Of a stretch of DNA of 64,000 bases, positions 33,506-42,108 are shown one piece after another. Position 1 is the first letter of the stretch; every line of letters starts with the position of its first letter. The notes under the pieces were generated by a model. It made no database searches, was not told the DNA's origin, and saw nothing but the letters and a program-made list of their open reading frames with translations. The stretch covers positions 1 through 64,000 of the forward strand of contig JAFXFC010000021.1 in the NCBI GenBank assembly GCA_017513525.1, read 5' to 3'. The DNA is from Clostridia bacterium. Its GTDB lineage: Bacteria > Bacillota > Clostridia > Oscillospirales > Acutalibacteraceae. Position numbers and translations under genes: made by a program.

Positions 33506-34756
33506 ATGAAATTGAAATTAAAAAAATCTCTGAGTATTTTTCTTGTAATATTAACTTTATTCTCTATTTGTAATTTTTCGGTTTTAGCATCTGCTGAAAC
33601 TGTCGGTTTTACAGATGACGATTTTCTTAAGACCCGCGGACAGGATATTGTTAACCAGAAAGGTGAAAAAATTCATCTGAAAGGTGTTAATCTCGGCGCT
33701 TGGCTTATATGGGAAGACTGGCTTTGTCCTTATGAGGAAGCAACTGATCATGCTGATATTATTGACATTTTAACTGAAAGATTCGGTATTGAAGCAGCAT
33801 ATGATTTAATGAATACTTATATGGATAACTGGATTACAGAATTTGATCTTGATCAGATAAAGGCCATGGGATTTAATTGCGTGAGAGTGCCATTCTGGTA
33901 CAGAAATTTTTATTATGATGACAATGGTACTAAAATACTGAATGAAGAAGGTGAGTGGGACTTTTCACGACTCGACTGGGTTGTTGAAGAGTGCTCCAAA
34001 AGAGAGCTTTATGTAGTTCTTGATATGCACGGTGCTGTCGGTTATCAGAGTGATGCACCTCATAGCGGTAAGGCTGATTCGTGCGGATTATACGATAAAA
34101 CTGAACAGGGCGAGAGATACAGAGAGCTTACTGATGAGCTCTGGACCGCAATTGCATCACGCTTCAAGGGTAATCCTGCTGTTGCCATGTATGATCTTCT
34201 CAATGAGCCCATGTGCGATGTTGACGCCGGAGAAATTAAAAGAAGGATAAATAACGAATTTATTTATTCAAGACTTTACGACACGGTAAGAGCAGTTGAT
34301 CCTGATCACATTATTACAATGGAATGTATATGGACAGCTATTGCATTACCTCAGGCTTTTCTAAAAGGTTGGGATAATGTAGTTTATCAGGTTCATTTTT
34401 ATAATAATTCAAATTTTATTTTTAATCTGTTTGCATTATTTACAAAACTTATATATTGGGATGTTCCCATGATGATGGGTGAGTTCTTCCCGCACCAAAA
34501 AACTACATGGGAAAATTGCTTTAATTTTATGAATAAGACAAATTATAACTGGTTCCTCTGGACATATAAAGCAACAGGGCATATGATGTGGGAATCAGAT
34601 TGGTGCTTAAGAGGGAGCAAAGACGGCTTCCATAGAGCTAAAATACAAACTGATTCTTACGAAGAAATTGCCCGAAAATGGGGCGAATGTATCAGGACTG
34701 AAATAGGTTTTCAGGATACGGGACATTACGATAAAAATGTAAAAGATCATATTTAA
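33506..34756 (+). CDS. Secreted GH5 family glucanase
   Basis: The 416-residue protein has a Sec signal peptide with likely cleavage after ASA (Ala30). The GH5 TIM barrel has HLKGVNLGAWLIWEDW, FNCVRVPFWY, VVLDMHGAVG, acid/base Glu234 in DLLNEPM and nucleophile Glu326 in MMGEFFPH. The pattern is closest to exo-beta-1,3-glucanase- or cellulase-type members, and the exact substrate is not certain. It is the only glycoside hydrolase in the window with an export signal. AGGAGAG precedes the ATG. A possible promoter is TTCGAT with TAATAT 17 bases later. Confidence 0.88.
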   Translation: MKLKLKKSLSIFLVILTLFSICNFSVLASAETVGFTDDDFLKTRGQDIVNQKGEKIHLKGVNLGAWLIWEDWLCPYEEATDHADIIDILTERFGIEAAYDLMNTYMDNWITEFDLDQIKAMGFNCVRVPFWYRNFYYDDNGTKILNEEGEWDFSRLDWVVEECSKRELYVVLDMHGAVGYQSDAPHSGKADSCGLYDKTEQGERYRELTDELWTAIASRFKGNPAVAMYDLLNEPMCDVDAGEIKRRINNEFIYSRLYDTVRAVDPDHIITMECIWTAIALPQAFLKGWDNVVYQVHFYNNSNFIFNLFALFTKLIYWDVPMMMGEFFPHQKTTWENCFNFMNKTNYNWFLWTYKATGHMMWESDWCLRGSKDGFHRAKIQTDSYEEIARKWGECIRTEIGFQDTGHYDKNVKDHI

Positions 34757-34761
34757 ATAAG

Positions 34762-34789
34762 TAAAGGAGCAGCGAAAACTGCTCCTTTT
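34762..34789. terminator. Terminator between GH5 and the recombinase gene
   Basis: AAAGGAGCAG pairs with CTGCTCCTTT around CGAAAA, with T run. It lies between convergent genes. Confidence 0.9.
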
Positions 34790-34793
34790 TCAT

Positions 34794-35783
34794 TTAATCT
34801 TTTTTATTAGAAAAATCAGATAGGGGATTGGCTTCAACAGCTTTTTTCAATTTGTCACTGTGAAGATGCGTGTATATCTGAGTTGTGTTGAGATTTTCAT
34901 GACCGAGTATCTCTTTGAGTTCAAGAACATCTACATTTCCGGTCTGATACATCAATGTTGCTGCAGTGTGACGAAGCTTATGAACAGAAAATCCCATACC
35001 GGAAAGCCCTGCTTTTTCAAGATAAATATCAACCAAATGCTGAACAGTTTTTGCGCTGATTCTTGTAAGACGGTTGGATAAAAACAAGGCATTTCTGTCT
35101 TTAACACCGTCTGCAGGACGTACTCGCATGTAGGCATTAATTGCTAAAACACAGGCTCTGTTGAGATAAACGGTTCTTTCTTTATTGCCTTTTCCGGTAA
35201 TTACCATAGTTGCATTGTCTTCTTCAAATTTTATAGAATTATAATTTATTGAAACTAATTCCGACAATCGTAATCCGCAATTTAAGAATAATGTTAAAAT
35301 ACAGTAATCTCTTTCTTTGTGAACGCCATCCACACTCATAAGAAGCTTTTTAGCCTGATCAACAGTAAGGTATTTCGGAAGACTTTTTTTGAGCTTAGGG
35401 GAGTCGAGATTTATCATAGGATTGTCATCAATATAACCGTTTACCTTCAGATATTTAAAAAATGTGCGGATTGATGAAACCTTGCGGGCTCTTGCGCGTT
35501 CTTGATTATTGCGTTGAGATTTGCAATATGAAAGAAATCTGTAAGCATCATCAAGTGTAACAGACTTGAAATATTCAGTCTGAAGACCTGTAATATCTAT
35601 CTTATCCAATTCTTCATCAGTAAACTTAGATTTTGTTTCAGTAATTATTAGAAATCTGAAAAACATACGAAGATCCAAGCTGTATTCATCAAGTGAAAGC
35701 TCAGATTTGCTTTTTACATTCGATTGATAATTGAGAAATTTGATTATAATGTCAGGTAAAGTTGAAATATAATTATCATTCAT
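34794..35783 (-). CDS. Tyrosine recombinase (XerC/XerD-like)
   Basis: The 329-residue protein has an N-terminal SAM-like core-binding domain and a catalytic domain with the full RKHRHY set: Arg in CGLRLSELVS, Lys in ITGKGNKERTVYL, HKLRHTAAT, His in LGHENL and nucleophile Tyr in TQIYTHLHSDKL. This matches XerC/XerD-type chromosome-dimer resolution enzymes. No adjacent mobile-element genes or att sites were seen, so a housekeeping role is more likely than phage integration. The ribosome binding site is weak. Confidence 0.88.
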   Translation of the reverse strand: MNDNYISTLPDIIIKFLNYQSNVKSKSELSLDEYSLDLRMFFRFLIITETKSKFTDEELDKIDITGLQTEYFKSVTLDDAYRFLSYCKSQRNNQERARARKVSSIRTFFKYLKVNGYIDDNPMINLDSPKLKKSLPKYLTVDQAKKLLMSVDGVHKERDYCILTLFLNCGLRLSELVSINYNSIKFEEDNATMVITGKGNKERTVYLNRACVLAINAYMRVRPADGVKDRNALFLSNRLTRISAKTVQHLVDIYLEKAGLSGMGFSVHKLRHTAATLMYQTGNVDVLELKEILGHENLNTTQIYTHLHSDKLKKAVEANPLSDFSNKKD

Positions 35784-35877
35784 TAATAAATTTCACATAT
35801 ATACAGAACAATTTGAAAGCTTCAAAAATGGCTTAATAAGAAGCAAGAGGAACAAAATGGCTATTTTTACTCCCCTA

Positions 35878-35907
35878 AATTATACAAAATATTTATTTTG
35901 TATAATT
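35878..35907. repeat. Perfect AT-rich 14-bp inverted repeat
   Basis: AATTATACAAAATA and its exact complement TATTTTGTATAATT are separated by two bases. It lies between the small gene after radA and the recombinase gene. It holds a TATAAT-like hexamer on each strand. It lacks G/C needed for a strong terminator, so an operator or weak attenuator is more likely. Confidence 0.6.
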
Positions 35908-35972
35908 CCTCAAATTGATTTCAGCATATTATACAATTCCCTTTCAGTTTGTTTTATGTATGCTCTTAATGC

Positions 35973-36074
35973 TTATTTAGTGTATTTTTTTATTACTACA
36001 GCGATTGCAACGCTTAATACAAGTAATGTAACGCTTGCTCTGAAATTTGCTTTATTTCTCATTTCTTTTTTCAT
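35973..36074 (-). CDS. 33-residue single-helix membrane protein after radA
   Basis: Reading leftwards, an ATG at 36074 starts a 33-codon frame ending with TAA at 35975-35973. The product begins MKKEMRNKANFRAS, has a membrane helix VTLLVLSVAIAVVI, and ends KKYTK. A GTGAGG site six bases before the ATG overlaps the radA TGA stop, and the gap from radA is eight bases, so coupling is likely. The basic N- and C-termini around one helix are typical of real small membrane proteins. Function is unknown. Confidence 0.6.
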   Translation of the reverse strand: MKKEMRNKANFRASVTLLVLSVAIAVVIKKYTK

Positions 36075-36082
36075 AATTATCC

Positions 36083-37438
36083 TCACTTTATTGCTTCGTA
36101 ATACGCACTGCGTATATTATTAACTCCGATGATTTCAATTTCATTTTTATAATCTTTGGGAATTTCTTTTAGATTGCTTTCAGATATAATACATTTTTTG
36201 AATCCAAGTCGTATTGCTTCTTTAATGCGCAATTCTGCAAAACTTACACTGCGGATTTCTCCTGCAAGACCTATTTCTCCGAATGAAATGCAATCATCGC
36301 GCAAAACTTCATCTTTTAAGCTTGATATCAATGTTAATGCAACCGGTAGATCCGATGCAGGTTCATCAATTTTTAATCCGCCTGCTACATTGACATAAAC
36401 ATCACAATTTCCCATAAAATACCCGGCTCTTTTTTCCAAAACAGCAATTAACAGTGACATTCGGTTATAATCGAAGCCTGTTGACATTCTTCGTGGATTT
36501 CCAAAGCCTGATTGACAAACTAAACCTTGAACTTCAGCTAATATTGGTCTTGAGCCTTCAATAACGGATGCAATACAAGAACCTGATACGCTTTTTGGTT
36601 TGCCTGAAATCAAAGCCTGTGAAGGATTTTTTACCTCTTTTAAGCCCTTATCTTTCATTTCAAATACGCCGATTTCATTTGTTGAGCCGTATCTGTTTTT
36701 GACGGCTCTTAATATTCTGTATGAAAGATTTTTTTCGCCCTCAAAATATAAAACACTGTCTACAATATGTTCTAAAACCTTCGGTCCGGCAATATTGCCG
36801 TCTTTATTAACATGTCCGACAATTATAATCGGTATATTCAAGGTTTTTGCTGATCTCATAAGTAAATTAGAGCATTCTCTGACCTGAGTTATGCTTCCGG
36901 GTAAAGAATTAATTTCTTTAATGCACATTGTCTGTATAGAATCAATTATCACAACATCAGGCATGTCTTTTTTTATAAATTCACAAATAGCTAAGGCATC
37001 GGTGTCGCAAATAATTGAAAGATTTTCGCAATAAACGCCGATTCTCTCAGCTCGAAGCTTTAACTGATGCGGTGATTCTTCACCAGAAACATAGAGAACT
37101 TTTTTTGTAATGCCAAGTGAATGTGTTGTCTGTAAAAGAAGTGTTGATTTGCCGATTCCCGGATCACCGCTTAGTAACACAACTGAACCTTTAACCAATC
37201 CGCCACCGAGCACTCTGTTAAGCTCAGAAATTCCTGTATCATATCTGTGCTCTGAAAACTCTTCAATATCCGTTAACTTAAGTGAAACGATATTTGATAC
37301 ATGTGTATTAGCTGAAAAACTTTCTTGCTGTTCTTCAAAAGTATTCCATTCATTACAATCAGGACACTTCCCTGCCCATTTCGGTGTTTGATATCCGCAA
37401 ACATTGCAAATATAAACTGTTTTATTTTTATTAGCCAT
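36083..37438 (-). CDS. radA: DNA repair protein RadA
   Basis: RadA (Sms) is a RecA-like ATPase that helps branch migration during recombination and repair. The 451-residue protein has the N-terminal zinc finger (YICNVCGYQTPKW with KCPDC), Walker A GDPGIGKSTLL, Walker B VVIIDSIQTM, the RadA-specific KNRYG motif, and a C-terminal Lon-protease-like domain (CDVYVNVAGGLKIDEP). It starts three bases after the cwlD stop and is followed by the 33-residue gene, making a compact three-gene unit. Confidence 0.95.
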   Translation of the reverse strand: MANKNKTVYICNVCGYQTPKWAGKCPDCNEWNTFEEQQESFSANTHVSNIVSLKLTDIEEFSEHRYDTGISELNRVLGGGLVKGSVVLLSGDPGIGKSTLLLQTTHSLGITKKVLYVSGEESPHQLKLRAERIGVYCENLSIICDTDALAICEFIKKDMPDVVIIDSIQTMCIKEINSLPGSITQVRECSNLLMRSAKTLNIPIIIVGHVNKDGNIAGPKVLEHIVDSVLYFEGEKNLSYRILRAVKNRYGSTNEIGVFEMKDKGLKEVKNPSQALISGKPKSVSGSCIASVIEGSRPILAEVQGLVCQSGFGNPRRMSTGFDYNRMSLLIAVLEKRAGYFMGNCDVYVNVAGGLKIDEPASDLPVALTLISSLKDEVLRDDCISFGEIGLAGEIRSVSFAELRIKEAIRLGFKKCIISESNLKEIPKDYKNEIEIIGVNNIRSAYYEAIK

Positions 37439-37441
37439 AAA

Positions 37442-38164
37442 TTAAACAACCTTTTGTGATAATAAATATTCCAATAACCCTGAAACTATAAAATATGAAA
37501 TTTTTGTGCGGTATTCAAAGTTATTCAATAGTGCGAGTTCTTCCATATTTGACATAAATCCGCATTCTACAAGTACAGAAGGTCTCTTTGCATTATATAG
37601 CAGATAAATGCTTTTGTCTCCCTCTTTGATTGATCTTTTATTGTTATTCTGAAGAGAGGATACAACGGAAGACTGAATACACTGTGCAAGATTTTTTGAA
37701 CTATCAACAGATTTTGCATAAAAAACCTGAGTTCCCGAATATTTTTCAACAGAAAACATATTCTGATGAATACTCAATAAAATAGAATTTTCAGTTGTAT
37801 TAATTATATCATATCTTTTATAAATGTCGGATGCTTTTCTTTCTTTTATTGTTTCAAGTGTTGTGTCACCGACACTTATATCTTCAGTTCGGATATTAAT
37901 ATAATTTATGCCGAAAATATCAAAAAACAGCGAAATAGCTGAACATATTTCAAGATTGATATCCTTTTCCAGTGTGCCGTCAAACGCGACAGCACCGCCG
38001 TCTTCACCGCCGTGTCCTGCATCAAGTATCACTGTATTATCAAACTGAGATTTATTATAAGAATTTACAGTTTCTGAAATATTTTTTTCAATCTGATTAA
38101 TTCCCAGAAATATACAAACAGAAAAAACTATAATACTTAATATTGTTACAGCACATTCTTTCAT
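37442..38164 (-). CDS. cwlD: CwlD-type N-acetylmuramoyl-L-alanine amidase
   Basis: CwlD works in spore cortex synthesis, cleaving peptide side chains to make muramic-delta-lactam. The 240-residue protein has an N-terminal membrane anchor (about residues 6-22) and an Amidase_3 domain with zinc-site motifs: VILDAGHGGEDGGAV, Glu in LEKDINLEI, His in LLSIHQN and the catalytic Glu in VLVECGFMSN. The length and single anchor fit CwlD. The presence of sigK nearby supports a sporulation role. Confidence 0.85.
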   Translation of the reverse strand: MKECAVTILSIIVFSVCIFLGINQIEKNISETVNSYNKSQFDNTVILDAGHGGEDGGAVAFDGTLEKDINLEICSAISLFFDIFGINYINIRTEDISVGDTTLETIKERKASDIYKRYDIINTTENSILLSIHQNMFSVEKYSGTQVFYAKSVDSSKNLAQCIQSSVVSSLQNNNKRSIKEGDKSIYLLYNAKRPSVLVECGFMSNMEELALLNNFEYRTKISYFIVSGLLEYLLSQKVV

Positions 38165-38214
38165 TCGATCACCTGTTTTTCAGTATCAATAAAAGATTAT
38201 GCTGCTGACAAAAA

Positions 38215-38760
38215 TTAATTCTTAATGTTAAACAGTTTTCTGAATCGTTTTTTGAATTTTATTAAATACAACTGCTGTAATCTGACTACGAGAATATCAT
38301 AAACAACAAAAAGAACATTCATCAGAAGAATAAAAGCAATAGTAAAAATAAGTCCATCCTGTGTTAAATCATCATAACTTATGCCGAAAACATATATACA
38401 AATCATAATTGACAAGAAACAGGAAATATCAAAAATTTTAAGTTTGATAATATAACGAAGGATTTTGTTTTTGATCCTGTTTTCAAAAAAAACTGATAAG
38501 ATAGGAAAATAACCGAAAAACATGGTAAAAAATACAGCAGATTCTTTATCGGCAATCAGAAAAATCGATAGCAAACTAATAGATACATAAGTACCGACAG
38601 ACCACTTATAACCGAGTTCATTAACTATAAGCAAAAGAAGTAAGCCTGCAAAAGGTGGGGCTGTATAGACCAGTAGCGGAGAGATATAAGTGCTTAGCAT
38701 TATTACAATCGCAAGAGCACTTACGATGCCGCCTAAAGCTGCCTTTGAGCTTTCTCGCAC
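38215..38760 (-). CDS. Membrane protein resembling an ECF-type substrate-binding subunit
   Basis: The 181-residue protein has five to six predicted membrane helices, beginning KAALGGIVSALAIVIMLSTY, with a basic C-terminal tail. The N-terminal Ala/Gly-rich helix followed by short loops is reminiscent of S components of energy-coupling-factor transporters, but this is weak. It lies 50 bases upstream of cwlD in the same direction. The function is not known. Confidence 0.5.
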   Translation of the reverse strand: MRESSKAALGGIVSALAIVIMLSTYISPLLVYTAPPFAGLLLLLIVNELGYKWSVGTYVSISLLSIFLIADKESAVFFTMFFGYFPILSVFFENRIKNKILRYIIKLKIFDISCFLSIMICIYVFGISYDDLTQDGLIFTIAFILLMNVLFVVYDILVVRLQQLYLIKFKKRFRKLFNIKN

Positions 38761-38906
38761 AACTACACTCCCCTCTCAATTTCTTATGAGTTATTTTATC
38801 ATGAAATCTGTTTCAATTCAATAATTAAAATTAAATAATCAGTGACAGGCATTATTATTTTCAGAAATCATAATATGTTGTATAACATGAAATGAAAGGA
38901 AAAATT

Positions 38907-39599
38907 ATGATTTTTGAGTTTCTTTTAAGTAACATGCTTATTTTTGCATTGCATCTTGATAATAACGGAATATTTCCGCCGCCATTGAATTCTAAAGATG
39001 AAAAAAAGTATCTGGAGCTATTGTCGCATGGGGATATAAATGCAAAAGAGAAATTAATAAAGCATAATCTTCGTTTAGTTGCTCACATCATTAAAAAATA
39101 TTATTCTCAAGATGCTGAAAATGAAGAACTAATTTCAGTCGGAACAGTAGGGTTAATTAAAGCCATTAATACATTTGACCATACAAAAGGAGTCCGCCTT
39201 GCCACATATGCATCACGTTGTATTGAGAATGAAATTTTAATGTATTTCAGAAATCAAAAAAAATCTTCACTTGATATCTCACTCGATGAGCCGATAGAAA
39301 CAGATGCAGAAGGCAATCCGTTAACGCTAATTGATATTATTTCGATGGATGATACTATTGTTGATGATATAACGCTTAAAAATAATATAAAGCTTCTCAT
39401 AAAATTCATAAATGAAATTCAGAACGAACGGGAGCGTAAGTTAATAATTATAAGATACGGTCTTGACGGTAATGAACCTAAAACGCAAAGTCAGATAGCA
39501 TCTATGTACGGCATATCACGTTCATATGTGAGCCGTCTTGAAACAAAAATATTAAAGAAACTAAGAAAGCGTTTTGAATCAGAGGCAGGATGCAATTAA
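38907..39599 (+). CDS. sigK: Sporulation sigma factor sigma-K
   Basis: Sigma-K directs late mother-cell gene expression. The 230-residue protein starts with a hydrophobic leader (MIFEFLLSNMLIFALHL) consistent with the pro-sequence removed on activation, then FPPPLNSKDEKKYLELLSHG, NLRLVAHIIKKYY, ELISVGTVGLIKAINTFD, RCIENEILMYFR, and the region 4 helix-turn-helix SQIASMYGISRSYVSRLE. The ATG at 38907 is preferred because AAAGGA lies just upstream. The gene is uninterrupted, unlike strains carrying a skin-type element. It diverges from the membrane/cwlD/radA unit. Confidence 0.93.
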   Translation: MIFEFLLSNMLIFALHLDNNGIFPPPLNSKDEKKYLELLSHGDINAKEKLIKHNLRLVAHIIKKYYSQDAENEELISVGTVGLIKAINTFDHTKGVRLATYASRCIENEILMYFRNQKKSSLDISLDEPIETDAEGNPLTLIDIISMDDTIVDDITLKNNIKLLIKFINEIQNERERKLIIIRYGLDGNEPKTQSQIASMYGISRSYVSRLETKILKKLRKRFESEAGCN

Positions 39600-39605
39600 T
39601 AATGA

Positions 39606-39635
39606 TTGACATATAAATTAGATAAATGTTACTAT
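39606..39635 (+). promoter_or_regulatory. Promoter of the GH31 gene
   Basis: TTGACA at 39606-39611 and TACTAT at 39630-39635 are spaced by 18 bases. Transcription would begin near 39642, which excludes an in-frame ATG at 39634 as the start. Confidence 0.65.
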
Positions 39636-39663
39636 GAAGAAAAAAATTACAGGAAGTGAATTT

Positions 39664-42069
39664 ATGAGTAACTATCTTTCAAAATTGAAAATTTCAACTA
39701 ACCCTGTTACAGACGCTTCAAATACTATTGTATTAAATGACATACGACTGTCGGTACTTTCACCATATATGCTGAGAGTTGAAATTGATAAGGCATCTGA
39801 ATTCTGCGATCAACCGACTCAATCGGTAATCGACAGATCTTTTAATGAAGCTGAATTTACATATGAGATTTTGGGCTCAGCTGTAATAATCACAACTTCG
39901 TCTGTTAAATTTATTTTTGATACTGCAAAGAGAGTTATGGAGTCTATAACACTTGACGACGGACGAAAAATAACTGATTACAAAAAAGGGAATTTAAAGG
40001 GCACATGCCGAACCTTAGACGGAGTAAATGGCAGAACATCTCTTAATGACGGTATAATATCCCTTAACGGTGTTGCCATTCTTGATGATAGTGATTCGTT
40101 GATTTTATGTGATGACGGCCGGGTGAAGCCGAGAGAAAATGCTGAAGCTGACATTTACTATTTTGCATACGGTTATAATTACCGTGAGGCTATTAAGGAT
40201 CTCTTTAACCTCACGGGTAAAGCACCGCTTATACCGAGATTTACTCTCGGTAACTGGTGGAGCAGGTATAAAGCGTATACTCAAGATGAATATACGGAAC
40301 TTATGCAAAGATTTATTGATGAAAAAATTCCGGTTACTATTGCTACCATTGATATGGATTGGCATTGGGTAGATGTTGTTAAACGTTTCGGCAAGGATGC
40401 TTTGGACGATAAGCATAAAAACAGTATATATGAGTTGTTTTATAATACTGTTTTCCCCGGTTGGACAGGTTATTCATGGAATACTGATCTGTTTCCCGAT
40501 CACAAGGCTTTTCTCACATGGCTGAAAAATAACGGATTTAAGATTACGATGAATCTCCATCCTGCTTCAGGCTGTAAGTTTTACGAGGATGCCTATAATG
40601 ACTTTTGTGAATTTATGGAAATTGATAAAAATTCAAAACAGCAAATCAGATTTGATATAACAGATGAAAAGTTTATTGAAGGTTATTTCAGATTTCTTCA
40701 TCATCCTCATGAAGAAGAAGGCGTTGATTTCTGGTGGATAGATTGGCAGCAAGGTAAAAATACTTCAATAAAAGGATTGGATCCTTTGTGGGCGTTAAAT
40801 CATTATCACTCAATTGATATTTCAAGAGACGGCAAACGACCCTTGATTCTTTCACGCTTTGCAGGTGCCGGTTCACAAAGATATCCTCTCGGCTTTTCAG
40901 GAGATACTGTTCAGACATGGAAATCTCTTGAATTTCAGCCTTATTTCACCTCCACGGCATCGAATATAGGTTATAGCTGGTGGAGCCATGATATCGGCGG
41001 TCATTGCCGCGGCTACAGAGATGATGAATTATATCTCAGGTGGGTACAATACGGCGTTTTCAGCCCTATTAACCGTCTGCATTCGACATCAAATGAATTC
41101 ATGGGTAAAGAACCCTGGATGTATAATAAATTTGTTGAGAATACAGCTGTTGACTTCTTAAGATTCAGACACAGATTAATCCCATATATATACTCAATGA
41201 ATAAAAGAACAGCTTCTGAAGGTAGATGCCTAATAGAACCAATGTACTACGGCAATCCCCGTGATGAAAGAGCTTATAAATGTCCCAACGAATATTATTT
41301 CGGAAGCGAATTAATTGTTTGCCCCATAACAGAAAAAGTAAACACCGACACGGGATTGGCAGGTACCGAAGTCTATCTTCCTAAAGGTCGTTATACAGAT
41401 ATCTTTACAGGAAGAATATACAGAGGAAATACTTTAACAAAGTTATACAGAGATCAGTCAACTATTCCTGTTCTCGCAAAAGAGGGTGCTATCATTCCTT
41501 TAAGCATCAACGATAAAAATAACAGCACAGCAAATCCTGAAAATATGGAGCTGCTAATTTCAAGAGGAAATAACAGTTTTACATTATATGAAGATGACGG
41601 TGAAACACTTAATTTTTTAAACGGTGCGTATTGTGAAACTGAATTTTGCGTCAAAAAAACAGGTCAGGATCTAGAATTCTCAATAAATGCTGCCTCAGGA
41701 GATATTAGTGTAATTCCTAAAGTAAGAAATTATACGTTGACATTTATTGATATTTCAGGGTGTAATAATATTTCTGTTAAAGTAAACGGAAAAGATTTTG
41801 ATTTTGAAACATCAAATGTTAAAAACATGCTGAGAGTAGATATAAAAAATATTACTCCCGAAGATAAAGTAATTGTTAACTTAAATAATTACACGGCAAG
41901 AAAAAATCCCGAAAAGAAAATCCTTTTAATTGAGCTTTTCTCAAAGCTTCGCGGCAGTAATGAGAAAAAACAGGTTAAATTTACAAAGCTAATTAAGAAA
42001 AATAATCCTGTTAAATTGCCGATTCAGTTAAAAGGTCCTGTTGCAGAATTAGAAGAATTATACTATTAA
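39664..42069 (+). CDS. GH31 family alpha-glucosidase
   Basis: GH31 enzymes hydrolyse alpha-glucosides or alpha-xylosides from the non-reducing end. The 801-residue protein has an N-terminal beta-sandwich, a TIM barrel with nucleophile Asp360 in FWWIDWQQG and acid/base Asp414 in LGFSGDTVQTW, the conserved RFAGAGSQRYP and SWWSHDIGGHCRG segments, and C-terminal beta domains. The last ~60 residues are Lys-rich and extend past the usual fold. There is no signal peptide. AGGAAG precedes the ATG. It stands alone with its own promoter and terminator. Confidence 0.92.
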   Translation: MSNYLSKLKISTNPVTDASNTIVLNDIRLSVLSPYMLRVEIDKASEFCDQPTQSVIDRSFNEAEFTYEILGSAVIITTSSVKFIFDTAKRVMESITLDDGRKITDYKKGNLKGTCRTLDGVNGRTSLNDGIISLNGVAILDDSDSLILCDDGRVKPRENAEADIYYFAYGYNYREAIKDLFNLTGKAPLIPRFTLGNWWSRYKAYTQDEYTELMQRFIDEKIPVTIATIDMDWHWVDVVKRFGKDALDDKHKNSIYELFYNTVFPGWTGYSWNTDLFPDHKAFLTWLKNNGFKITMNLHPASGCKFYEDAYNDFCEFMEIDKNSKQQIRFDITDEKFIEGYFRFLHHPHEEEGVDFWWIDWQQGKNTSIKGLDPLWALNHYHSIDISRDGKRPLILSRFAGAGSQRYPLGFSGDTVQTWKSLEFQPYFTSTASNIGYSWWSHDIGGHCRGYRDDELYLRWVQYGVFSPINRLHSTSNEFMGKEPWMYNKFVENTAVDFLRFRHRLIPYIYSMNKRTASEGRCLIEPMYYGNPRDERAYKCPNEYYFGSELIVCPITEKVNTDTGLAGTEVYLPKGRYTDIFTGRIYRGNTLTKLYRDQSTIPVLAKEGAIIPLSINDKNNSTANPENMELLISRGNNSFTLYEDDGETLNFLNGAYCETEFCVKKTGQDLEFSINAASGDISVIPKVRNYTLTFIDISGCNNISVKVNGKDFDFETSNVKNMLRVDIKNITPEDKVIVNLNNYTARKNPEKKILLIELFSKLRGSNEKKQVKFTKLIKKNNPVKLPIQLKGPVAELEELYY

Positions 42070-42108
42070 AAAAAGGATGCCTTATAATTTAAGGCATCTT
42101 TTTTTTAG
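42068..42108. terminator. Bidirectional terminator after GH31
   Basis: GATGCCTT pairs with AAGGCATC around a seven-base loop, flanked by an A run and a T run. The T run overlaps the stop of the convergent tmcAL gene. Confidence 0.9.

Noticed and set aside
34794-35783. Recombinase as part of a mobile element
   Set aside because: The flanking genes are housekeeping, there is no att-like duplication, and the protein looks like XerC/XerD.
35857-36123. An 88-codon + strand frame with a possible ribosome binding site
   Set aside because: It overlaps the radA 3' end and the coupled 33-codon gene on the other strand, is very Ile/Leu/Phe-rich as expected from the reverse of AT-rich DNA, and contains the long inverted repeat.
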